Source of the DNA: Formosa undariae
Lineage (GTDB): Bacteria > Bacteroidota > Bacteroidia > Flavobacteriales > Flavobacteriaceae
Assembly (NCBI RefSeq): GCF_042427615.1
Contig: NZ_JBHMEZ010000011.1
Coordinates: forward strand, 372,001-436,000
Reading direction: 5' to 3'
Length of the DNA stretch: 64,000 nt
The notes under the pieces are model-generated. The model was not told the origin of the DNA and did no database searches. It was given only the letters and a program-made list of their open reading frames with translations. Positions within the stretch are counted from its first letter, which is position 1; each line of letters starts with the position of its first letter. Shown piece after piece: positions 34,302-42,703 of the stretch. A program made the position numbers and the translations under genes.

Positions 34302-34335
34302 TTGGTTAGTAGTTAATCTGGCGGCGGTACTTTTG
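34302..34335 (+). promoter_or_regulatory. Promoter of the crt operon (TTGGTT / TACTTTTG)
   Basis: A perfect TAnnTTTG element preceded by TTGGTT after 20 bases. The nearby TTAGTAGTTAA is faintly like the inverted-repeat arms upstream. The element overlaps an in-frame TTG, so translation starts at the ATG at 34369. Confidence 0.6.
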
Positions 34336-34368
34336 CCGTTGTCAGATTATTTTAAGGTTAAAATTAAA

Positions 34369-35838
34369 ATGAAGAAGAAAAAAACAATAATAATGGGTTC
34401 TGGATTTTCGTCCTTATCAGCAAGCTGTTATTTAGCACAAGCTGGTTTCGATGTTACCATACTCGAAAAAAACGATACCATAGGTGGTCGTGCAAGACAG
34501 TTTAAAAAGGATGGTTTTGTATTCGATATTGGTCCGACGTTTTATTGGATGCCCGACGTTTTTGAATCTTTTTTTAATGATTTTAAAACATCTACAACCG
34601 ATTTTTATGCCTTACAGAAATTAAATCCCGCTTACAAAGTCTATTTTAATAAAGACGAATCTATTGCGATTGAAGATAATTTGGAAAAAATTAAATCTAC
34701 GTTCGAAAATATAGAACCTAATAGCGGTAAAGCCCTTCAAAAATTTATAAAAAAATCTGAAGACAACTATAATATTGCCATTAAAGACTTGGTATATAAT
34801 CCAGGAGAAAGTGTATTCGAGATTGTAAATTGGGAAACCATTACAAAATCTGGAGCTTTTTTAAAGACGATAAAAAATCAGGTGGCAGGTTATGTTAAAA
34901 ATAAGTCACTTCAAAAAATATTAGAATTTCCTGTGTTATTTTTAGGTGCTAAACCAAGTAACACGCCATCGTTTTACAATTTTATGAATTATGCTGATTT
35001 CGAGCTTGGTACTTGGCATCCTATGGGTGGTATGTACGAGGTTGTTAAAGGTATAGAGAAATTGGCACTGAGTTTAGGTGTGAAATTCGAAACCAACAGA
35101 TCTGTAACGTCTATTAATTTAGAAGGCAAACAGGTTAAAAGTGTCTCTACAGCACAACAAGAATATGCTTGTGATGTCTTGCTAAGTGGTGCCGATTACC
35201 ACCATACCGAAACATTACTTCCCGATGCTTTTAAACAGTATTCGGAATTATATTGGGATAAGAAAACGTTCGCCCCTTCAGCATTATTATTTTTTGTAGC
35301 CTTCGATAAGCCTATTGAAAAAGTAACACATCATACGTTATTTTTCGATACAGATTTCGAAGCGCATGCCGAAACTATTTACGATACAAAAACATGGCCA
35401 GAAAAACCGTTGTTTTATGCAAGTTTTCCGAGTAAAACAGATGCTGTAGCAGCTCCAGAAGGTAAAGAAGCTGGAATATTTTTAATGCCTATTGCTCCAG
35501 ATTTAGAGGATACGCCAGAAATTAGAGCAAAGTACTTCGATAAGCTTATGACGCGCCTGGAAGATACCATTGGTAGTGAAGTGAGATCACATATATTATT
35601 TAAGGAATCGTATTGTGTAAACGATTTTAAGGACGATTATAATTCGTACAAGGGTAATGCATATGGATTAGCAAATACATTGATGCAAACCCATATTTTA
35701 CGTCCAAAATTAAAGAGTAAAAAAGTAGATAACTTATATTTCTGCGGACAATTAACTGTGCCTGGGCCGGGTGTTCCGCCTTCCTTAATCTCGGGTAAAA
35801 TTGTAAGCGAATTAATTTCAAAATATTCTAAATCATGA
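34369..35838 (+). CDS. crtI: Phytoene desaturase
   Basis: FAD-dependent desaturase/isomerase that converts phytoene to lycopene. N-terminal dinucleotide fold KKTIIMGSGFSSLSASCYLA then LEKNDTIGGRARQ; C-terminal bacterial-type signature NLYFCGQLTVPGPGVPPSLISGK. About 489 residues, as expected. The ATG (MKKKKTIIMG) is used, since an upstream TTG lies in the -7 element. The stop region overlaps crtB by four bases (ATGA), giving translational coupling. Confidence 0.95.
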   Translation: MKKKKTIIMGSGFSSLSASCYLAQAGFDVTILEKNDTIGGRARQFKKDGFVFDIGPTFYWMPDVFESFFNDFKTSTTDFYALQKLNPAYKVYFNKDESIAIEDNLEKIKSTFENIEPNSGKALQKFIKKSEDNYNIAIKDLVYNPGESVFEIVNWETITKSGAFLKTIKNQVAGYVKNKSLQKILEFPVLFLGAKPSNTPSFYNFMNYADFELGTWHPMGGMYEVVKGIEKLALSLGVKFETNRSVTSINLEGKQVKSVSTAQQEYACDVLLSGADYHHTETLLPDAFKQYSELYWDKKTFAPSALLFFVAFDKPIEKVTHHTLFFDTDFEAHAETIYDTKTWPEKPLFYASFPSKTDAVAAPEGKEAGIFLMPIAPDLEDTPEIRAKYFDKLMTRLEDTIGSEVRSHILFKESYCVNDFKDDYNSYKGNAYGLANTLMQTHILRPKLKSKKVDNLYFCGQLTVPGPGVPPSLISGKIVSELISKYSKS

Positions 35839-36671
35839 AAGCACTTTTCGATACCTCTAGTTTAAAATGTAGTAAAATAGTTACTAAAGAATACAGTACT
35901 TCGTTTTCTTGGGGTATTCAATTATTTGCGCCTTCAATCAGACCACATATTTATGCGATTTATGGTTTTGTACGCTATGCAGACGAAATTGTAGATTCTT
36001 TTGAAGGGTATGAGCAAGAAGAATTATTTCATGAGTTTGTTGCCGACTATCATAAATCTTTAAAACGTAAAATAAGTTTAAATCCGATTATTAATGCGTT
36101 TCAAGAGGTGGTTAGAAATTATAATTTGGAAACGTATGTCGAAGATTTCTTAAAGCGCATGGAATGCGACCTAAAGGTTACCGAATATGATACCGATGAG
36201 GCCTACAAGAATTATATTTATGGTTCTGCAGATGTTGTTGGGTTAATGTGTTTACGCGTGTTTGTTAATAACGATGAAGCTCAATTTAATGCCTTAAAAG
36301 ATTCTGCTAAATATTTAGGTTCTGCGTTTCAAAAAGTGAATTTTTTAAGAGATATAAAAGACGATACAGAGGTTCTTGGGCGTTCATACTTTCCGAATGT
36401 AAATAAAAACGGATTGACTAATTTGGCTAAAGAAGATATTATCAAAGATATCGAGTCAGATTTCGATGAAGCTTACAAAGGTATCGTACAATTGCCTATG
36501 GAAAGCCGACTAGGTGTGTACTTAGCCTATAAATATTATTTAAAATTACTTCATAAATTAAAACGATTAGATTCAAAAATTTTATTATATGAGCGAATTC
36601 GTATTTCAAATCCGCTAAAATTGGTTATTTTAACCAAAGCATATATAAGATATAAACTCAATGTTATTTAA
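35835..36671 (+). CDS. crtB: Phytoene synthase
   Basis: Condenses two geranylgeranyl diphosphates to phytoene. The two aspartate-rich sites are YADEIVDSFEGY and NFLRDIKDDTEVLGRSYFP. YSTSFSWGIQLF near the start is the substrate-binding segment. At 278 residues it has family length. It overlaps crtI by four bases and the next gene by eleven, all in one tight operon. Confidence 0.95.
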   Translation: MKALFDTSSLKCSKIVTKEYSTSFSWGIQLFAPSIRPHIYAIYGFVRYADEIVDSFEGYEQEELFHEFVADYHKSLKRKISLNPIINAFQEVVRNYNLETYVEDFLKRMECDLKVTEYDTDEAYKNYIYGSADVVGLMCLRVFVNNDEAQFNALKDSAKYLGSAFQKVNFLRDIKDDTEVLGRSYFPNVNKNGLTNLAKEDIIKDIESDFDEAYKGIVQLPMESRLGVYLAYKYYLKLLHKLKRLDSKILLYERIRISNPLKLVILTKAYIRYKLNVI

Positions 36672-37122
36672 AACTCTATTTGTAATACTCTTTTTAACTG
36701 TGAATCCTCAAAGCAACTGTAGCGACATGCCCGAAGTTAGGGCAGATTTTCATGCAATCCTCACGGAAGATGAACTCATGGCGTTTATAGAAGACATGGA
36801 TAATGTAAACTGCGAATTTAAATTACCGTATTTGGCTTCGGCCATTATGAGGCAAGCTGAGTTTACCAATTGGCCATTTAGAAAATTAAATCATTTTAAA
36901 GAAGGCAGAGAGGTTTTAGAAGACTTTATTAGGGCTAATCCAAATAACATAGAAGGACGTTATATACGATTGCTTTGTCAGCTTAACGCGCCTAGTTTTT
37001 TAAATTATGATAATATTGATGAAGATCGCGCGTTTGTAAATAAGAATATAGAAACGGCTAACTTAACAGCAGATTATAAAAAGATTATGTTGTTTAATAT
37101 TAAAAAACATACAAATAAATAA
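36661..37122 (+). CDS. Small exported protein of unknown function in the crt operon
   Basis: A 153-residue protein with a short signal peptide (MLFKTLFVILFLTVNPQSNC; cleavage or lipid attachment near there is possible). The mature part is helical, with CEFKLPYLASAIMRQAEFTNWPF, read in parts, and ANPNNIEGRYIRLLCQLNAP, resembling a degenerate TPR-like helix pair. It overlaps crtB by 11 bases and crtZ by one, so it is made together with the pigment enzymes. No known carotenoid enzyme motif was seen; it may help place pigment or enzymes in the envelope. Confidence 0.75.
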   Translation: MLFKTLFVILFLTVNPQSNCSDMPEVRADFHAILTEDELMAFIEDMDNVNCEFKLPYLASAIMRQAEFTNWPFRKLNHFKEGREVLEDFIRANPNNIEGRYIRLLCQLNAPSFLNYDNIDEDRAFVNKNIETANLTADYKKIMLFNIKKHTNK

Positions 37123-37583
37123 TGATGCAGATTGTAATATATATCGGTGTTACATTGGCCACATTTTTAGTCATGGAAGGTATTACGTGGTTAACGCATA
37201 AATATATTATGCATGGCTTTTTATGGTATTTACATGCAGACCATCATCATCCAAAATACCCGCATGTCTTCGAGAAGAATGATATATTCTTTGTCATTTT
37301 TGCAATTCCTAGTATTGCATTACTGTATTTTGGGATTAACCCAGAATTGAATGTTTTGTTTTTTATTGGTTTAGGAATTATGTTCTACGGAATGGCTTAT
37401 TTTTTGGTACATGATGTATTAATTCATCAACGTTTTAAATGGTTTAGTAAAACCAAAAACAAATATTTAATCGGATTAAGAAAAGCACATAAAGTACACC
37501 ATAAGCACCTAGGTAAAGAAGAAGGAGAATGTTTTGGAATGTTGAATGTCCCTAAAAAATACCACGAACAGTATAAGAAATAA
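37122..37583 (+). CDS. crtZ: Beta-carotene hydroxylase
   Basis: Di-iron membrane hydroxylase that turns beta-carotene into zeaxanthin. Membrane segments are interleaved with the His clusters HKYIMH, HADHHHPKYPH, HDVLIH and HKVHHKH. The length of 153 is typical. The start codon is within the stop of the preceding gene; a second ATG immediately follows. It is the last gene of the crt operon here. A beta-cyclase (crtY), which supplies its substrate, is not adjacent. Confidence 0.93.
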   Translation: MMQIVIYIGVTLATFLVMEGITWLTHKYIMHGFLWYLHADHHHPKYPHVFEKNDIFFVIFAIPSIALLYFGINPELNVLFFIGLGIMFYGMAYFLVHDVLIHQRFKWFSKTKNKYLIGLRKAHKVHHKHLGKEEGECFGMLNVPKKYHEQYKK

Positions 37584-37703
37584 ATGAAGCCTTCTCTTAT
37601 TTACTAATGGTATTCAATTATTATTCTTAGCAGAAAAGTATCTATCTATCGCTTCTTATGTTTTAAATATTGATGGTTTCTAGTGTATCGAAACTAAAAG
37701 AAA

Positions 37704-38981
37704 TTAATTTCGGATTCCAACTTTATAGGTTTCCAAGGCACGTACTCTAGCTTCTTTATGTTCTACTATGGGGTTGGGATAATCATCCGTTCCAAATTCA
37801 GGAATCCAAGTTTTTACATACTCTAAATTTTTATCAAATTTTTCCAACTGTGTGATCGGATTGAAAATTCTAAAATATGGAGCGGCATCACAACCTGTTC
37901 CTGCAGACCATTGCCAGTTTCCGTTATTAGAGGCTAATTCGTAATCTAATAAATGCTTTGCGAAATACGCTTCTCCCCACGTCCAATGAATTAATAAATG
38001 TTTGCATAAAAATGCGGCAGTAACCATACGAACGCGATTATGCATGTATCCCGTTTTGTTTAATTGGCGCATACCTGCATCTACCATTGGGTAGCCCGTT
38101 TTTCCTTCGCACCACAACTTAAATTCTTCTTCATTATTTCGCCACGCGATGTCATCGTATTTTTCTCTAAAATTATGATGTATTACTTTAGGGAAATGAA
38201 ACAAAATTTGAGTGAAAAACTCACGCCAAATCAACTCGCTTAAAAATGTACTGTCTTCAGGTTTTAATTTAGAAATTATTTCACGGATACTTATGGTTCC
38301 AAAACGTAAATGTGGACCTAAATAACTACCAATATCTTTATTCGGGAAATCTCTAAACTTTGCATATTCGCCTATTTGTGCTAAATTAAATGGTTTTACT
38401 TTTTTAGAAGACGATTTAAATCCGATGGATTCTAAACTAGGAAATTCAAATTTATTTTGATGTAAATTTTCAAATAATGGTTCTTCAAGAATAGAAACAC
38501 CTTTATAATGTTCCAACCATTTGTTTTTAAAAGGCGTATAAACCGTATACGGGTTTCCATCTTGTTTTAAAACTTCGTGTGGTTCAAAAATTACTTGATC
38601 TTTAAATTGATGAAATTCAATGTTATTTTTAGCTAAAAAGGCTTCAACTTCCGTATCTCGTGTGGTGGCGTAAGATTCGTAATCTGTATTTGTATATACC
38701 GAATCGATAGTGTAATCTTTAATCAACTGTTTCCAAATGTCTAAGGGTGTACCTTTTAAGCATAAAACAGACGACTTGAATGTGTCTAACTCTTTATTAA
38801 TTTCTTCCAGCGTATTATGAATGAATTGAACACGTGCATCTTCAGCATCTAACTCATTTAAAATGTTCTCATCAAAAATAAAAATAGGAAGGACATTTGT
38901 ATTACTTTTTAAAGCTTCAAAAAGTCCTGTGTTATCTGTTAATCTTAAGTCGCGTCGAAACCAAAATATGGTATGTTTCAT
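37704..38981 (-). CDS. phrB: Deoxyribodipyrimidine photo-lyase
   Basis: A 425-residue cryptochrome/photolyase-family flavoprotein that splits UV-induced pyrimidine dimers using blue light. Begins with FWFRRDLRLTDNTGL. The FAD-binding half contains LIWREFFTQILF, GKTGYPMVDAGMRQLNKTGYMHNR (in parts) and NGNWQWSAGTGCDAAPYFRIF, where most relatives have Ala-Asp in place of Cys-Asp. It begins 27 bases after the SDR-DUF2867 gene, so the two are one operon. Light regulation is inferred from the LitR-type regulator nearby. Confidence 0.94.
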   Translation of the reverse strand: MKHTIFWFRRDLRLTDNTGLFEALKSNTNVLPIFIFDENILNELDAEDARVQFIHNTLEEINKELDTFKSSVLCLKGTPLDIWKQLIKDYTIDSVYTNTDYESYATTRDTEVEAFLAKNNIEFHQFKDQVIFEPHEVLKQDGNPYTVYTPFKNKWLEHYKGVSILEEPLFENLHQNKFEFPSLESIGFKSSSKKVKPFNLAQIGEYAKFRDFPNKDIGSYLGPHLRFGTISIREIISKLKPEDSTFLSELIWREFFTQILFHFPKVIHHNFREKYDDIAWRNNEEEFKLWCEGKTGYPMVDAGMRQLNKTGYMHNRVRMVTAAFLCKHLLIHWTWGEAYFAKHLLDYELASNNGNWQWSAGTGCDAAPYFRIFNPITQLEKFDKNLEYVKTWIPEFGTDDYPNPIVEHKEARVRALETYKVGIRN

Positions 38982-39008
38982 AAAGTAAATCCGTTGTAAA
39001 AGTTGTAT

Positions 39009-40424
39009 TTATGCTGTAATATTTTTAAGCATATTTTTAAAAATAAATCCGTGAAAAGGCAATACGCTATACCAATATAATCGTCCAGATAATCCAACAG
39101 GCCTAAAGGTTGCCGTTTGGATTAAGGTATTGTCTTTAATTTTAAATTCTAACCAAGCATCTCCAGGAAGTTTCATTTCGGCAATTAATAATAATCGGCC
39201 CTCTTCTTTATTGGCATATAGTACACGCCAAAAGTCTAGTGCATCTCCAGGAAATAAAGCGTCTATATGCGTACGCCCGCGACGTAAGCCTACACCACCA
39301 TAAAGTTTATCGACAAAGCCTCTTAATTTCCATAATCCATTGCCATAATACCAACCTGTTTCTCCACCAATGCGCCAAATACGTTCTATACATTCGGCCC
39401 TATTATTAAACGTTTTCTCACGTTTGTCTATAAAACATCCATGTGTGGGAACTTGTATAAAATCGGACATGTTAATATTCATGGTCCCACTACTTAAAGC
39501 ATCTTTCCAACTGGAAATAATTTCGTTGGTTTCAATCTTTTTAAACGCTTTACTTAATGCTTCTTTATAAGATACAGGTGTGATCTCTAGAATATCGTTA
39601 ATGCGATTATCTCTGCAAATTACTTCAACCTTCATACTATTAACAAGTGCAATGGCAAGCTTATAAGATGTTGATGTTACAAAATATAACCAATAAGACG
39701 ATAGGCGAGGCGTCATAACAGGAACAATATATATGCGGCGTTTTAGTCCGCGTGCTTTCGCAAATTGTAAAAGCATCTCTTTATATGTCAAGACATCTGG
39801 TCCGCCAATGTCAAAATTTTCTCCAAAAGTTTCTTTGTTGTTTAAAGCTTTGCATAGAAATGAAATGACGTCTGTAATACCAATCGGTTGGCATTTTGTA
39901 TTCAACCATCGTGGTGTAATCATTACAGGAAGTTTTTCTACTAAATCTCTAATAATTTCGAAGGATGCGCTTCCCGAACCAATAATTATTCCGGCTCTTA
40001 ACGTAGTTAGAAAATATGTTCCTTTATTTAGTTCGTGCTCTACAGTTTGTCTCGAATTAAGATGTTCAGACAATTTATCGCCATTAACAATTCCGCTTAA
40101 ATAAATAACTTGTTGGGCATTCGTTTTATTAATAGCTTCTCTAAAGTATATAGCAGATTGCTTTTCTAAGTCTTGATAATCGCTAGATGCAGACATAGAA
40201 TGCACCAAATAGTATGCGGCTTCTATATCTGTCGGAATGTTTTTTAAGCTCTTTTCATCTAAAAGATCAATGGTAATGACGCTTATAGAATGGGCAAGTG
40301 ATTCTGGCGGATTAAATCGTTCAGGATCGCGAACTCCACAGATTACATGATGTCCCTGAGAGATTAAAACGGGTAATAAACGTTTTCCAATATAACCGGT
40401 AGCACCTGTTAAAAGTATTTTCAT
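39009..40424 (-). CDS. SDR-family protein with C-terminal DUF2867
   Basis: A 471-residue protein. The N-terminal atypical SDR/NmrA-like domain starts LLTGATGYIGKRLLPVL (NAD(P)-binding TGxxGxxG). The C-terminal DUF2867 domain (about residues 310-470) carries RIWRIGGETGWYYGNGLWKLRG and GDALDFWRVL. Family members are commonly found with photolyases and carotenoid genes in bacteria, but the substrate is not established. It is first in an operon with the photolyase gene, behind a dyad related to the presumed LitR operator. Confidence 0.85.
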   Translation of the reverse strand: MKILLTGATGYIGKRLLPVLISQGHHVICGVRDPERFNPPESLAHSISVITIDLLDEKSLKNIPTDIEAAYYLVHSMSASSDYQDLEKQSAIYFREAINKTNAQQVIYLSGIVNGDKLSEHLNSRQTVEHELNKGTYFLTTLRAGIIIGSGSASFEIIRDLVEKLPVMITPRWLNTKCQPIGITDVISFLCKALNNKETFGENFDIGGPDVLTYKEMLLQFAKARGLKRRIYIVPVMTPRLSSYWLYFVTSTSYKLAIALVNSMKVEVICRDNRINDILEITPVSYKEALSKAFKKIETNEIISSWKDALSSGTMNINMSDFIQVPTHGCFIDKREKTFNNRAECIERIWRIGGETGWYYGNGLWKLRGFVDKLYGGVGLRRGRTHIDALFPGDALDFWRVLYANKEEGRLLLIAEMKLPGDAWLEFKIKDNTLIQTATFRPVGLSGRLYWYSVLPFHGFIFKNMLKNITA

Positions 40425-40448
40425 AGAGCGGAGTGAAATAAAAGTAAT

Positions 40449-40466
40449 TGACTTAACTAGTCAAAA
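40449..40466 (-). promoter_or_regulatory. Dyad related to the LitR operator, upstream of SDR-photolyase
   Basis: TTGACT and AGTCAA arms with a five-base spacer. Read on the minus strand, TTTGACTAGTTAA matches the operator arm TTTGTCTAATTAA at 11 of 13 positions. A near-consensus -7 element (TACTTTTA) follows directly, so the dyad overlaps the promoter. Confidence 0.5.
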
Positions 40467-40543
40467 TTAGAGTTCTATAAAGATAAGAGAAAACAAACGT
40501 TTTTTTAACTGTAATCCTTTGGAAATTTACTCCATTCAAAAGG

Positions 40544-41167
40544 TTAGAATCTTTTGGTTAGCTTAGAGAATAGTTGGGTTTGAGACGTATTATTATCTAG
40601 CGTAGGATCTGTCATGGTTCTCACTCCAGTTTCTAAAAGATATCCATTAACTTCAGATTTTATACCAGTACCAAATTCCGATTGCATAAAAAACGGATTT
40701 AGACGTAAGTTGTCATTATCAATTCCTGGATTCTGATTCAATGGTGCGCTTAAATGTTGTGTATAAATATAAGGCTGTACATAATCTGAAATGGCATAAG
40801 AAATTTCTCCACGGTAATACATGTGAATGTTTGGTGGTAAAGGACTAAAAAACGATTGTTGTTCTACTACGCCACCTTCAGCAGTTAATTGTAAATCGGC
40901 AAAGGGTTCTAATGTGAACGCATTGCTGAAAACTTTATAATGGCCTAAAGCATAATATTCTTGTGCCTTCGTTTCCTGAGAATACGTTAAATAATTCAAA
41001 GGGTTAACAGTTGAAACTCCTGTAGTAATATCGTAGCCTTGTTTTTTGTCTGATTTTTCTTCCGTGTTTTGAGCTATTAAAGCTGAAGAAAAGCATATGC
41101 AAATTAAACATAAGGGTAATAAACTGTGATTTTTAAGATGGCCTGTAGAAATATAATTTTGCTTCAT
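40544..41167 (-). CDS. Outer-membrane beta-barrel-like protein, unknown
   Basis: A 207-residue protein with an N-terminal signal (hydrophobic LLPLCLICICFSSALIAQ after a polar lead of about 15 residues). The mature part has alternating-strand pattern (QEYYALGHYKVFSNAFTLEP, IHMYYRGEISYAIS, GIKSEVNGYLLETGVRTM) and ends in a terminal Phe (LTKRF), typical for outer-membrane barrels. An 11-base sequence upstream of it is identical to one upstream of the SDR-photolyase operon. Function unknown. Confidence 0.68.
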   Translation of the reverse strand: MKQNYISTGHLKNHSLLPLCLICICFSSALIAQNTEEKSDKKQGYDITTGVSTVNPLNYLTYSQETKAQEYYALGHYKVFSNAFTLEPFADLQLTAEGGVVEQQSFFSPLPPNIHMYYRGEISYAISDYVQPYIYTQHLSAPLNQNPGIDNDNLRLNPFFMQSEFGTGIKSEVNGYLLETGVRTMTDPTLDNNTSQTQLFSKLTKRF

Positions 41168-41278
41168 ATGTGCTCTGTTCAGTTGAAAATTTACATGCTA
41201 CAATTTAGTAAACTGAATTGACTTAAATACTTGATTCGTAATATTTAACACGGTTTTAATGCAGCGCAAAATAGAAAT

Positions 41279-41650
41279 CTAAAGATGCTGGTCGATAAGT
41301 ATAGGATTACCATCGGGATCCATAATAATTATATTTCCAGGACCTTTAGTCGTTTCATCGACTTCAGAAGATAATGTGATTCCTTTAGATTTAAGTTCTT
41401 TTTGAATGTCTCTAACATCAATAAATTTATCGACAGTTTTAGCATCTTGATCCCAACCCGGATTAAAGGTTAAAATGTTTTTATCGAACATACCTTGGAA
41501 CAAACCAATTAAGGTTTGGTCGTTTTTCATAACGAGGTATTTTTTCTCGATATCTCCGCCAAAAACGGTAAACCCTAAGGTTTCATAAAATTGTTTTGAA
41601 ATGTGTATGTCTTCTACATTTAAACTTATGGAAAAGGCTCCTAATGACAT
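41279..41650 (-). CDS. VOC (glyoxalase-like) family protein
   Basis: A 123-residue single-module vicinal-oxygen-chelate protein: SLNVEDIHISKQFYETLGFTV at the start, then KNDQTLIGLFQG and IIIMDPDGNPILIDQH at the end. Family members include metal-dependent lyases, dioxygenases and binding proteins. The specific reaction cannot be called. It starts 41 bases after the dehydrogenase gene ends in antisense order and is probably transcribed separately or at the tail of that unit. Confidence 0.85.
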   Translation of the reverse strand: MSLGAFSISLNVEDIHISKQFYETLGFTVFGGDIEKKYLVMKNDQTLIGLFQGMFDKNILTFNPGWDQDAKTVDKFIDVRDIQKELKSKGITLSSEVDETTKGPGNIIIMDPDGNPILIDQHL

Positions 41651-41691
41651 GATATTTTGTTTTAAAATTAGTAAAAAATGTATGCTTGTAA

Positions 41692-42684
41692 TTAATTGAT
41701 AACGACTTCATTTGCAGATTCGACCCCGTTTTCAAAGTCTGTTAAATTTTTCATGGTCACTTCTGCGATTTTATCTAAAGCCTCGTGTGTTAAGAATCCT
41801 TGATGAGATGTAATTAATACATTCGGGAAAGAGATTAATCGAGAGATAACATCATCCATAATAATGTTTTCAGATAGATCACGGAAAAATAGTTTTTCTT
41901 CTTGCTCGTAAACGTCAATTCCAAAATATTCTAAAGTTTGATTTTTTAAAGCTTCCACAGCTTCTTTAGTATCAATTAAAGCACCTCGGCTAGTATTAAT
42001 TAACATGGCTCCTTTTTTCATTTTAGAAAAAGCCTCTTTACCAATTAAATGATGTGTGTCTTCTGTTAATGGGCAGTGTAGCGAAATAATATCCGATTTT
42101 TCTAGTAGCTCATTCATAGTAACATAAGTAACTCCTAAATCTTTTACGGCGTCGTTTGGATACAGATCGTAAGCAATAACGTTACAACCATATCCTTTCA
42201 TTATTCTAATAAAATACTGACCAATTTTACCTGTACCAACAACACCAACTGTTTTACCATATAAATCGAATCCTGTGAGGCGTTCTAATGAAAAATTTCC
42301 TTCACGCACGCGGTTATAAGCCTTGTGTGTTTTTCTGTTTAAGGTTAAAATTAAGGCCGAAGCATGTTCTGCAACTGCCATAGGTGAGTAAGCAGGGACA
42401 CGTAACACTTTAATATTAGCGGCTTTTGCTGCTTTTATGTCTACATTATTAAAGCCTGCACATCGCATGGCGATTAACTTCACACCGTACTCTGCTAACA
42501 TCTTAATGGTGCGTTCGTGTAAATGGTCGTTTACAAAGGCACAAACAGCATCGCAACCCTGAGTTAATTTTACCGTTTTTGTATTTAAAGTACTTTCGTA
42601 AAATGTAAAGTCATGTGCGCTGTTACTGTGTTTTTCGAAAGAAGAAATATCGTAAGATTTGGTACTAAAAAAGGCTACTTTCAT
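41692..42684 (-). CDS. D-2-hydroxyacid dehydrogenase (D-lactate dehydrogenase-like)
   Basis: A 330-residue NAD-dependent enzyme related to LdhA-type fermentative D-lactate dehydrogenase. The NAD-binding GxGxxG is GVVGTGKIGQYF. The catalytic Arg is in NTSRGALIDT, the Glu in DVYEQEEKLFF and the His in ITSHQGFLT. The C-terminal FFRD segment is typical of the LdhA group. It probably reduces pyruvate to D-lactate, but other 2-ketoacids are possible. It follows the M20 peptidase gene by 19 bases. Confidence 0.9.
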   Translation of the reverse strand: MKVAFFSTKSYDISSFEKHSNSAHDFTFYESTLNTKTVKLTQGCDAVCAFVNDHLHERTIKMLAEYGVKLIAMRCAGFNNVDIKAAKAANIKVLRVPAYSPMAVAEHASALILTLNRKTHKAYNRVREGNFSLERLTGFDLYGKTVGVVGTGKIGQYFIRIMKGYGCNVIAYDLYPNDAVKDLGVTYVTMNELLEKSDIISLHCPLTEDTHHLIGKEAFSKMKKGAMLINTSRGALIDTKEAVEALKNQTLEYFGIDVYEQEEKLFFRDLSENIIMDDVISRLISFPNVLITSHQGFLTHEALDKIAEVTMKNLTDFENGVESANEVVIN

Positions 42685-42703
42685 GAGATGAGATTTAAAA
42701 TAT

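Noticed and set aside
34333..34368. TTG start twelve codons upstream for crtI
   Set aside because: It lies inside the TACTTTTG element, so it would not be transcribed; the ATG begins the conserved dinucleotide fold.
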